Position numbers and translations under genes: made by a program
NCBI RefSeq assembly: GCF_009827535.1
Contig: NZ_WTYN01000001.1
Location: forward strand, 1,736,001 to 1,800,000
From: Qipengyuania oceanensis
GTDB lineage: Bacteria > Pseudomonadota > Alphaproteobacteria > Sphingomonadales > Sphingomonadaceae
Reading direction: 5' to 3'
DNA length: 64,000 nucleotides
Shown here: piece after piece, positions 52,608-62,725 of the stretch
Layout: every line of letters starts with the position of its first letter
Numbering within the stretch: position 1 is the first letter of the stretch
Notes under the pieces: model-generated
Databases searched by the model: none
What the model saw: only the letters and a program-made list of their open reading frames with translations
What the model was told of the DNA's origin: nothing

Positions 52608-53639
52608 TCAGTCATCCTCGTCCTCGTAACCGACAAGGGCTAATGCCCGCGCGCGGCGCTGGTGTAGCTGGCACCAGCGCAGCAGCGCATCCTCGCGCCC
52701 GTGGGTGATCCAGTTCTCCTGCGCGCCGACTTCCTCGATCGTGCGGGTCAACTCGCCCCAGTCGGCATGGTCGGAAATCACCAGTGGCAGCTCGACGTTG
52801 CGCTGGCGGGCGCGCTGGCGCACGCGCATCCAGCCGCTCGCCATGGCGGTGATCGGATCGGGAAGGCGGCGGCTCCAGCGATCGTTCAGCGCGGATGGCG
52901 GGCACATGACCACCGCACCACGCATGTCGTCCTTCGAATGATCGGCGACCAGCCGTAGTTCGCCGAGATCGACGCCATGTTCTTCGTAGAGGCGGCACAT
53001 CCTTTCCAGCGCGCCGTGCAGATAGATCGGGTCCTTGTGCCCGACCGCGCGCAATTCCGCGATCACACGCTGCGCCTTGCCCAGCGCATAGGCGCCGACC
53101 AGCACGCAGCGATCCGGGTGCGCGGCTAGGCGGTCGAGCAACTTGGCCATCTCGTCCTCGATCGGAGGATGGGTGAACAGGGGCAGGCCGAAGGTCGCCT
53201 CAGTGATGAAGATGTCGCAGGGCGTCACTTCGAAAGGGGGGCAGGTCGGATCGGCACGGCGTTTGTAATCGCCGGTGCAAATGATCCGCTCGCCGGCATG
53301 CTCGAGCAGGATCTGCGCGCTGCCGAGCACGTGTCCCGCCGGAATATAGGTCGCATCGACCCCGCCCTTCAGGCGGATGGTTTCGCCGTAGGCGACCGGC
53401 ACTGCCCTGGATGGCATCTCGCCGTGCTCGTTCTCGACCCCGGTGCGATAGCGCAGGGCCATGATCGCCAGCGTTTCCGGCGTGGCGACCGTCTCGCCGT
53501 GGCCTCCGCGCGCATGGTCGGCATGGCCATGGGTAACGAGCGCCCGATCGACGGCGCGGCTGGGGTCGATCCAGCAATCTGCCGGAGCGACATAAATGCC
53601 GTGCGGTTCGGGCGTGATCCAGGAAAAGGGCGGCGGCAT
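52608..53639 (-). CDS. Ligase-associated DNA damage response exonuclease
   Basis: 343 residues of the metallo-beta-lactamase/beta-CASP fold. The metal-binding motif is LVTHGHADHARGG (H37, H39, D41, H42), followed by ICTGDYKRRADPT and a C-terminal VISDHADWGEL. This is the exonuclease of the bacterial Lhr/ligase/exonuclease/phosphoesterase repair cluster. Only the ligase partner is in the window. Confidence 0.9.
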   Translation of the reverse strand: MPPPFSWITPEPHGIYVAPADCWIDPSRAVDRALVTHGHADHARGGHGETVATPETLAIMALRYRTGVENEHGEMPSRAVPVAYGETIRLKGGVDATYIPAGHVLGSAQILLEHAGERIICTGDYKRRADPTCPPFEVTPCDIFITEATFGLPLFTHPPIEDEMAKLLDRLAAHPDRCVLVGAYALGKAQRVIAELRAVGHKDPIYLHGALERMCRLYEEHGVDLGELRLVADHSKDDMRGAVVMCPPSALNDRWSRRLPDPITAMASGWMRVRQRARQRNVELPLVISDHADWGELTRTIEEVGAQENWITHGREDALLRWCQLHQRRARALALVGYEDEDD

Positions 53640-53654
53640 ATGACCGACTCAAGC

Positions 53655-53689
53655 AAAAGGGGCGCGAACCGTTCCCGTATCCGCGCCCC
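53655..53689 (-). terminator. Terminator after clpA
   Basis: On the minus strand ggggcgcg pairs with cgcgcccc around a 15-base loop, followed by four Ts. It lies just past the clpA stop and 16 bases before the exonuclease start, separating their transcription. Confidence 0.8.
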
Positions 53690-53715
53690 TCGCTGGTTCG
53701 ATTGTCCCGGAACGA

Positions 53716-56121
<2,406 letters not shown>

Positions 56122-56268
56122 GTAATTATCTGTCCTGATTGATAGAACTGGATTTGTGAAGATTGCGTTGCTGGGGATGAACGCATGCTGATGCGGATCT
56201 GGCGGCTGTCGGCGCCGTGTCCAGCCAATATGGGAAGCCGCCCCGCAATGTGTAGGGGCGGTGGCGGG

Positions 56269-56475
56269 TCACGACCCTGATTTCCTGCCGAACAGGGCAT
56301 CCGCTGCGGCGCGATGGGAGCTGGCCCTTTCGCGATGGTCGCGGACCCGCTCGATCTCCGCTTCGAGCAGCTCGATCCGCTCGCCCAGCTCGTCGACCGA
56401 ATAAGGCGAGAGGTCTTCGCCGGCGAGCTTGCTCGCGGCATCTCCTCTCGGGCGTGGACGGTCGTCTTCATCCAT
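56269..56475 (-). CDS. DUF1192 family protein
   Basis: 68 residues. The core, LSPYSVDELGERIELLEAEI followed by ERVRDHRERASSHRAAADALF, matches DUF1192, a small alphaproteobacterial family with a coiled-coil that often accompanies quinone-oxidoreductase genes. It is divergent from such a gene here. Function unknown. Confidence 0.85.
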   Translation of the reverse strand: MDEDDRPRPRGDAASKLAGEDLSPYSVDELGERIELLEAEIERVRDHRERASSHRAAADALFGRKSGS

Positions 56476-56588
56476 ACGAGTGATGTTCGCGCCTGTGGCG
56501 GCTTGCTGTCAATGGGAGCGCTGGCTAGTTGTCCGCAGTTGCGATGGCGCTGTCACCCGGCAGCCACACCGCGACAGGGGGTTTTGCA

Positions 56589-57593
56589 ATGGGTCAAGTT
56601 CTGCCGGATACGATGACTGCGATGGGGTTCGACGAACCCGGCGGGCCGGAGGTATTCCGCGCCGAAACGCTGCCGGTTCCGCAGCCGGGAGAAGACCAGG
56701 TGCTGATCCGGGTCAGCCATGCCGGGGTCAACCGCCCCGACGTCATCCAGCGGCAGGGCTTCTACCCGCCCCCGCCGGGCGCCTCGCCGATCCCGGGCCT
56801 CGAGATATCGGGCGAAGTCGTCGCGCTGGGCAAGGGCTCGCCCGAAGCGCTGCTCGGCCAGAAGGTCTGCGCGCTCGTCTCCGGCGGCGGCTATGCCGAA
56901 TACTGCCTCGCCCATTTCCGGCATTGCCTACCCGTGCCTGCAGGAATGGCGCTGGACGAGGCCGCGGCGATTCCCGAGACTCTGTTCACGGTCTGGCACA
57001 ACGTCTTCGAACGCGGGATGGCCGCCGAAGGCGAGACGCTGCTGGTCCACGGCGGGACCAGCGGGATCGGCACGATGGCGATCATGCTCGCCAAGGCCTT
57101 CGGGCTCGACGTGATCGTGACCTGCGGCGACGACGAGAAGTGCGCCGAGGCGCGCAAGGTCGGGGCCGATCACGCGATCAACTACAAGACGCAGGATTTC
57201 GTCGAGGAAGTGGAGCGGATCACCGGGGGCAACGGTGTGGAAGTCGTGCTCGACATGGTTTCGGGCGATTACGTCGCGCGCAACATGAAATGCCTTGCCG
57301 AAAGCGGGCGTCACGTGACGATCGCGGTGCTGGGCGGACCCAAGGCGGAAATCAACATGGCCGTCGTCATGAGCCGTCGCCTCACGCTAACCGGATCGAC
57401 CCTGCGCCCGCGCACCGACGCGTTCAAGGCCGCGCTCGCCGACGAGATCGCGCGCACGGCCTGGCCATTGTTCGAAAACGGCGACATTCGCCCCGTCATG
57501 GACAAGATCTTCGCGCTGTCCGATGTGTCCGCCGCTCACGCGCGGATGGAAGCCGGCGACCATATCGGCAAGATCGTGCTGGAGGTCGGCTGA
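56589..57593 (+). CDS. NAD(P)H-quinone oxidoreductase, PIG3-like medium-chain dehydrogenase
   Basis: 334 residues. The GroES-like domain shows VSHAGVNRPDVIQRQGFYPPPPGASPIPG (read in two parts) and the Rossmann domain has LLVHGGTSGIGTMAIMLAKAFG. No zinc-binding cysteines are present. It likely reduces quinones or activated alkenes with NADPH. Start ATG 56589; ATG 56613 is also possible. It overlaps the GST gene (TGATG). Confidence 0.9.
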   Translation: MGQVLPDTMTAMGFDEPGGPEVFRAETLPVPQPGEDQVLIRVSHAGVNRPDVIQRQGFYPPPPGASPIPGLEISGEVVALGKGSPEALLGQKVCALVSGGGYAEYCLAHFRHCLPVPAGMALDEAAAIPETLFTVWHNVFERGMAAEGETLLVHGGTSGIGTMAIMLAKAFGLDVIVTCGDDEKCAEARKVGADHAINYKTQDFVEEVERITGGNGVEVVLDMVSGDYVARNMKCLAESGRHVTIAVLGGPKAEINMAVVMSRRLTLTGSTLRPRTDAFKAALADEIARTAWPLFENGDIRPVMDKIFALSDVSAAHARMEAGDHIGKIVLEVG

Positions 57594-58225
57594 TGGCGGA
57601 GCGATACACGCTTCACGAGGACCCGCGCAGCGGCAACTGCTTCAAGATCGCCCTCACCGCAGCTTTGCTCGGCCTGCCGCTGGAGCGCAGGCAATACGAT
57701 ATCATGGCCGGAGAGACGCGGACCGAGGAATTCCTCGCCCGGGTCAATTCGAACGGCCGGATCCCCGTGCTGCAGATCGACTGCGAGGACGGTTCGACGC
57801 GGTTCCTGCCCGAAAGCAATGCGGCTTGCTGGTACCTCGCCGACGGCAGCGCGCTGATCCCGGATGACCGGTTCGAGCGGGCCGACATGCTCCGCTGGAT
57901 GTTCTTCGAACAGTACAGCCACGAACCCAACGTCGCGACCTTGCGCTTCTGGCTCCGTTTCGTGGGCAAGGACAAGCTGTCGGACCACCAGCGCGCGCAA
58001 CTGATGCCGAAGCATCTTGCGGGCGAGGAGGCGCTGCGGGTGATGAACGGCCATCTGGCGACGCGCGACTGGTTCGTCGGCAATTCCATCACGCTCGCCG
58101 ATATCGCGCTCTATCCCTATACTTCGGCTGCGGCGGAGGGGGGCTTTGACCTTTCGTCCTGCGATGCGATCCGGGCATGGATCGAGCGGGTGGAGGCCAG
58201 CAAGGGCGCGATAGCCTTCGACTGA
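57593..58225 (+). CDS. Glutathione S-transferase family protein
   Basis: 210 residues. The thioredoxin-like N-domain reads MAERYTLHEDPRSGNCFKIA, then NSNGRIPVLQID and LPESNAACWYLADGS; the helical C-domain ends ADIALYPYTSAAAEGGFDL. A GSH-dependent transferase or reductase of unknown substrate. ATG overlaps the preceding stop (TGATG) and a terminator follows. Confidence 0.9.
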   Translation: MAERYTLHEDPRSGNCFKIALTAALLGLPLERRQYDIMAGETRTEEFLARVNSNGRIPVLQIDCEDGSTRFLPESNAACWYLADGSALIPDDRFERADMLRWMFFEQYSHEPNVATLRFWLRFVGKDKLSDHQRAQLMPKHLAGEEALRVMNGHLATRDWFVGNSITLADIALYPYTSAAAEGGFDLSSCDAIRAWIERVEASKGAIAFD

Positions 58226-58281
58226 CCGGCGGCATGAATCCTTGCGCGGCGACGTGCTTTGACCTAGATCGTCGGGGCAAC

Positions 58282-58314
58282 GGCCGCTCCGCAAGGGGCG
58301 GCCCTTTACATTTT
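58282..58314 (+). terminator. Terminator after the oxidoreductase-GST operon
   Basis: ggccgctcc pairs with ggggcggcc (one G-T pair) around the tetraloop gcaa, followed by a T-rich tail. It ends 23 bases before the DUF1013 start, so it could also act as a leader attenuator for that gene. Confidence 0.82.
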
Positions 58315-58337
58315 CAAGCCGATTTCAGGACCGATCC

Positions 58338-59054
58338 ATGGCCAATCAACCCACCCCTCTGATGCCGCATGCTACCGCCACCTGGCTGGTCGACAACACC
58401 GGCCTGACCTTCGAGCAGATCGCCGCCTTCTGCGGCATCCACATCCTCGAGGTCCAGGCGATGGCGGACGATCTGGCCAGCAGCAAGTACACCGGCCGCG
58501 ACCCCGTCCACGCCGGCGAACTCACGCTGGAGGAAATCGCGCGCGGCGAGGGCGATAGCGAATATTCGCTCAAGATGCAGAAGGCCCCGGTCGAAGTCAC
58601 CCGCACCAAGGGTCCGCGCTACACGCCGGTTTCCAAGCGTCAGGACAAGCCCGACGGGATCGCCTGGTTGCTGCGCAACCATCCCGAAGTTTCTGATGCA
58701 CAGATTTCCAAGCTGATCGGCACGACGCGCAACACCATCGGCGCGATTCGCGAGCGGACGCACTGGAACATCCAGAACATCCAGCCCAAGGATCCGGTGA
58801 CGCTGGGCCTGTGTTCGCAGCGCGAGCTCGACGCGGTCGTCGCCAAGGCTGCCAAGAAGGCAGGCACGAGCGAAACCGAAGAAGCGGCGCCGGTCGAGGC
58901 GGGCACCGATCGCGAGAAGCTGATCGCCGAATTGCGCGCCGAACGCGATGCCAACGAGAAGGCCGCTGCCGAGGCTGCGCAGGAAGCCGAAGCGGCTGCC
59001 TGGCTCGAGAACAAGCGTGCCGAAGAGGCCGGCGAGGCGACCGATCCGGCCTGA
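58338..59054 (+). CDS. DUF1013 protein (TrcR-type transcriptional regulator)
   Basis: 238 residues. Two helix-turn-helix-like segments are visible (TATWLVDNTGLTFEQIAAFC and ISKLIGTTRNTIGAIRERTHW), with GIHILEVQAMADDLA between; the last 70 residues are an Ala/Glu-rich coiled coil. It is conserved across alphaproteobacteria; I recall a current database name of cell-cycle regulator TrcR, unverified. It is monocistronic. Confidence 0.85.
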   Translation: MANQPTPLMPHATATWLVDNTGLTFEQIAAFCGIHILEVQAMADDLASSKYTGRDPVHAGELTLEEIARGEGDSEYSLKMQKAPVEVTRTKGPRYTPVSKRQDKPDGIAWLLRNHPEVSDAQISKLIGTTRNTIGAIRERTHWNIQNIQPKDPVTLGLCSQRELDAVVAKAAKKAGTSETEEAAPVEAGTDREKLIAELRAERDANEKAAAEAAQEAEAAAWLENKRAEEAGEATDPA

Positions 59055-59092
59055 GGCCAGGGGCCAGCCTATTCGCTTGCCTTTCCAAGGGA

Positions 59093-60805
59093 ATGCTGCA
59101 TCCTGCTGACATGAATGTCAGCAAGGCACATCCTTCACCCGCGACCTATGGCCATCCGGTTCCGTGGGCGACGCATTTTTCGCCCATGACACTCCCGGAA
59201 ATGTTTGCCCGAACGGTTTCACGGGCGAGCGGCAAGCGGCTGCTCGCGTTCATGGGGCGCGACTACAGTTACGCCGACCTCTATGCCGAGGCGCAAGCCT
59301 TCGCGGCGGACTTGCTCGCGCGCGGGATCGAGAAGGGCGACCGGGTCGGCCTGTTCCTGCCCAATGTGCCGATCTACGTTTCCGCCTATTACGGGGCGAT
59401 GATGGCGGGAGCCACGGTGGTGAATTTCTCGCCGCTGTACACGGTCGAGGAATTGCGCGCCCAGGTCGCCGATTCGGGGACGAGGATTCTCGTAACGGTC
59501 GACGTGCCGGCGCTTTATCAGACAGCCAAGAAGGTGCTCGACGGTTCGCAGCTGGAAACGCTGATCGTCGGCGAACTTGCCGCCATGCTCCCGACGCTCA
59601 AGCGCATCGGGATGAAGCTCCTGAAGCGCAGCGATATCGCGCGGGTCGAACACGGTTATGGCGTCGTCCGCTGGTCGGATTGCGTCGCCACCCGCAGCCC
59701 GGACGTGCGCCCGGTCGACCTCGAACCCGAAGACATCGCTTTGCTGCAGTACACCGGCGGGACGACCGGCACCCCGAAAGGCGCCATGCTCAGCCATGCC
59801 AACCTGTCGATCAACGCGCAGCAGGTCGCCGGGCTCAACCCGTTCGGCGCGCCCGAGAGCGAGATCTTCATGGGCGCGCTGCCGATGTTCCACGTCTTCG
59901 CCAATACCGCGCTGCTCAACCACGCGGTCGTGACCGGCGGCGCGATCGCCATCGTCCCGCGCTTCGATGCGGGGCAGGTGCTGGCCACGATCGAGAAGAC
60001 CGGAGCAACCGGTTTTCCCGGCGTGCCGACCATGTTCCAGGCGTTGCTCGACCACCCTAAGCTCGATTCGACCGACCTGTCCTCGCTCAAGGTGTGCATT
60101 TCCGGCGGTGCGCCGCTGCCTGCACCGGTGCGCGAGAAGTGGGAGAGCCGAACCGGTGTGCGGCTCGTAGAGGGCTATGGCCTGACCGAGAGTTCGGGCG
60201 TGGTCTCTGCCAACCCTTATGCCGGGCATCGCAAACCCGGCACGATCGGCCAGGTCGTGATGGGGACCGAAATCCTGCTGCTCGACAAGGAGGACGAGAC
60301 CCGGTGCGCGCCCGATGGCGAGCCGGGCGAGCTGGCTATCCACGGCCCCCAGATCATGCAGGGTTACTGGAACCGGCCGGAAGCCAGCGCTCAGGTGTTC
60401 ATAGAGCACGAGGGCAAGACCTGGCTGCGAACGGGCGATGTCGCGACGGTCGACGGCGAGGGGTTCCTGCAGATCGTGGACCGGATCAAGGACATGATCG
60501 CGGTCGGCGGCTTCAAGGTATTCCCGAGCGAGGTCGAAAAGGTGCTGCTGGAGCACCCGTCAGTCAAGGAAGCGCTCGTGCTCGGCCTGCCGGACAATTA
60601 TCACGGCGAATATCCGGCAGCCTACGTCACGCTCAACGATGGCGCGGAGGAAACGGGCGAACAGCTGGCCCAGTGGCTCAATGCACGCGTCGGCAAGCAT
60701 GAACGGGTGTCCGGCGTGACCGTGCGCGAGATCCTTCCCAAGACGATGATCGGCAAGCTCGATCGCAAGGCGCTGAAAGCCGAGATCCTCGGCGAAGAAG
60801 CGTAG
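59093..60805 (+). CDS. Long-chain fatty acid-CoA ligase (AMP-binding)
   Basis: 570 residues. The AMP-binding P-loop is LLQYTGGTTGTPKGAML; other core motifs are YGLTESSGVVSANP and TWLRTGDVATVDGEGFLQI, with the C-terminal catalytic lysine region ILPKTMIGKLDRKAL. It activates fatty acids to acyl-CoA via acyl-AMP. Start ATG 59093 is close to an aagg; ATG 59111 is an alternative without a ribosome site. Confidence 0.92.
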   Translation: MLHPADMNVSKAHPSPATYGHPVPWATHFSPMTLPEMFARTVSRASGKRLLAFMGRDYSYADLYAEAQAFAADLLARGIEKGDRVGLFLPNVPIYVSAYYGAMMAGATVVNFSPLYTVEELRAQVADSGTRILVTVDVPALYQTAKKVLDGSQLETLIVGELAAMLPTLKRIGMKLLKRSDIARVEHGYGVVRWSDCVATRSPDVRPVDLEPEDIALLQYTGGTTGTPKGAMLSHANLSINAQQVAGLNPFGAPESEIFMGALPMFHVFANTALLNHAVVTGGAIAIVPRFDAGQVLATIEKTGATGFPGVPTMFQALLDHPKLDSTDLSSLKVCISGGAPLPAPVREKWESRTGVRLVEGYGLTESSGVVSANPYAGHRKPGTIGQVVMGTEILLLDKEDETRCAPDGEPGELAIHGPQIMQGYWNRPEASAQVFIEHEGKTWLRTGDVATVDGEGFLQIVDRIKDMIAVGGFKVFPSEVEKVLLEHPSVKEALVLGLPDNYHGEYPAAYVTLNDGAEETGEQLAQWLNARVGKHERVSGVTVREILPKTMIGKLDRKALKAEILGEEA

Positions 60806-60818
60806 CGGACAAAGGAAA

Positions 60819-60848
60819 AGGGCGCGCCTCGCGGCACGCCCTTCTTCC
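60819..60848. terminator. Bidirectional terminator between fatty acyl-CoA ligase and bactofilin
   Basis: agggcgcgcc pairs with ggcacgccct (one mismatch) around a four-base loop, with T-rich tails on both strands (tcttcc and, on the minus strand, tttccttt). It separates two converging genes. Confidence 0.8.
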
Positions 60849-60868
60849 TGTAACGAATGTGAGGCCGA

Positions 60869-61303
60869 TCAGCCGGCGAGGCTGAGCTTGGGCTCGCTGC
60901 CGTCGGGGTTCGTGCCGTCCTTGCCGGCTGCATCGCCCGCCGGAGCCTTCGCCTGGTTCTGGGCCTGCTTGGGCTTGCGATTGGCAAAGCGCCCTTCGAC
61001 CTGCGCACCCTGTTCGATGGTCAGCGCATCGTAATGCACGTCGCCGTCGATCCGGGCGGTCTTCAGGATCACCAGTTCGCGGGCATTGATGGAGCCTTCG
61101 ACCGATCCGGAAAGCCGGGCGGTTTCCGCCTCGATCGAGCCGGAGATCTTGCTCGATTCGCCCTGGACCAGCGAGGAGCAGGCGATGTCGCCTTCGATCG
61201 TGCCGTCGACATGGAGGTCGGCGCTGGCCGAGATGTCGCCCTTTATGGTGACGTCCGAACCGATCACGGAAAAGGTCGAGTTGGAATGGTTATTCATGGC
61301 CAT
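60869..61303 (-). CDS. Bactofilin
   Basis: 144 residues. A right-handed beta-helix core of regular repeats (FSVIGSDVTIKGDISASADL, DGTIEGDIACSSLV, SGSIEAETARLSGSVEGSI) with a short Ala/Lys tail: the bactofilin (DUF583) pattern. These polymerise without nucleotide as a cell-shape scaffold. ATG 61303 follows aggag by eight bases; ATG 61357 is an in-frame alternative overlapping the upstream M23 gene. Confidence 0.9.
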   Translation of the reverse strand: MAMNNHSNSTFSVIGSDVTIKGDISASADLHVDGTIEGDIACSSLVQGESSKISGSIEAETARLSGSVEGSINARELVILKTARIDGDVHYDALTIEQGAQVEGRFANRKPKQAQNQAKAPAGDAAGKDGTNPDGSEPKLSLAG

Positions 61304-61307
61304 GGGA

Positions 61308-62465
61308 TCAGCTCCTACGCTCGGGTGCGGAGAATCCGCGGGCTTCTTTGAGAACATCGGGTGCACTCTCCAGGAATGGGCGCGGATTGACCGCGCGATT
61401 GTTGATGCGCAGCTCGAAATGGAGGTGCGGTCCGGTCGATCGGCCGGTGCTGCCGATGGCGCCGATCACGGTTCCGGCATCGACGGTCTGGCCGCGCCGG
61501 GCGGCAAATTTCGACATGTGGGCGTAGCGGGTCATCAGGCCGTTGCCGTGCGTGATCTCGACGACGTTGCCGTAACCCGACTTGCGCCCGACGAAAGTCA
61601 CCTTGCCCTTGGCGGCGGCATAGATCGGGCTGCCGATCGGGCCTCGGAAGTCGAGGCCGTAATGCATCGCGCCGGCGCCGGTGAACGGGTCGCGGCGGTA
61701 GCCGTAGCTCGACGTCACCATCGCCACATTGGCCGGTGCGACCTGGGGGATGCCTTCGAGACCCTGCTCGAGAGCGGCCATCCGCGCGAGGCTGAGGCCC
61801 AGCCGCTCGAACCGCGGATCGACCTTGCCCGTGCGCCCGATGTTGAGCTTTTCCAGCGGACCACCCATCGCCTGCCGGTCGGCAGCGCGCATCATCACGT
61901 TCGGATCGAGGCCGAGCTTGCGGAGCGCCTGGGCTGTGCGTTCCGCCCGGCGGTCGGCATAGCGGGTCAGCTTCTCGACGAAAGCGATCTGGCGCGCCTC
62001 GATCTGGGCCAGCGCACTTGCCTCGGGGATGGCGGCACTGACCTTGTCGACCGTTGCAGTCGTCTCGGTAGTGCTGTCCGAAATCGTCTCGTTCGTCTTC
62101 GCATCGGCGGGCAGGGCATCGACCATGTCCTCGATGAACTGCTGGCGCTTGACGAGGTCGGTGGCGACCGCGTCGATGTCGTTGCGATAGGCAGAGACAC
62201 GCTCTTCCGCGGTGGCGACCTTCGCTTCGCGTGCGAGCAGCGAATAGCGGTCCGCCTCGGCGCGGTACTGCGACCATGCCATGCCGGCCATTGTCACGGC
62301 CCAGGCCACCAAGGCCAGCACGGCGAGCGCCGCGGCCCGCTTCTGCAGCTTGGAGGAAATTTTGATGAAGCGGACCTGGCCTTGCGAGCGCATGATGAAT
62401 TCGCGCTCGGGAAACCAGCGTTGCAGGCGGTCTGCGAGCCTGCCGGCTGTCAATTTGTTGAGCAA
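61308..62465 (-). CDS. M23 family peptidase paired with bactofilin
   Basis: 385 residues from a TTG at 62465, chosen because gagggg lies six bases upstream; homology begins soon after (RWFPEREFIMRSQGQVRFIK). A transmembrane helix (LAVLALVAWAVTMAGMAW) and a periplasmic coiled coil precede the C-terminal LytM domain with HYGLDFRG and GPHLHFEL zinc ligands. It likely trims peptidoglycan where bactofilin assembles. An ATG at 62603 is an in-frame alternative. Confidence 0.86.
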   Translation of the reverse strand: MLNKLTAGRLADRLQRWFPEREFIMRSQGQVRFIKISSKLQKRAAALAVLALVAWAVTMAGMAWSQYRAEADRYSLLAREAKVATAEERVSAYRNDIDAVATDLVKRQQFIEDMVDALPADAKTNETISDSTTETTATVDKVSAAIPEASALAQIEARQIAFVEKLTRYADRRAERTAQALRKLGLDPNVMMRAADRQAMGGPLEKLNIGRTGKVDPRFERLGLSLARMAALEQGLEGIPQVAPANVAMVTSSYGYRRDPFTGAGAMHYGLDFRGPIGSPIYAAAKGKVTFVGRKSGYGNVVEITHGNGLMTRYAHMSKFAARRGQTVDAGTVIGAIGSTGRSTGPHLHFELRINNRAVNPRPFLESAPDVLKEARGFSAPERRS

Positions 62466-62725
62466 AACGACCCCTCGTCGGTACTGTTTTATCGATCCCG
62501 TGGAGGGCGAGCTACCAAGTGCCTGGTTAAAGGTCGATTGGACGGAATTGGTAAAAGGGTCGAGTCGACGGACTCCCGGGACGAGTCGAGCGTGAACATT
62601 CACATTTTTCGGTTTCGGTTGAAACGAATCATGTGAATCTGCGTTTAGCGCGCCGATTCTCCCGCCGCTCTATCCTTGCCGAGCCTGCGGCTGACAGCGT
62701 GGCTTCTGCCTGTTAGAGACGTCGC

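Noticed and set aside
59886-59895. parS half-site tgttccacgt in the fatty acyl-CoA ligase gene
   Set aside because: Only the left half matches; it encodes a conserved protein segment.
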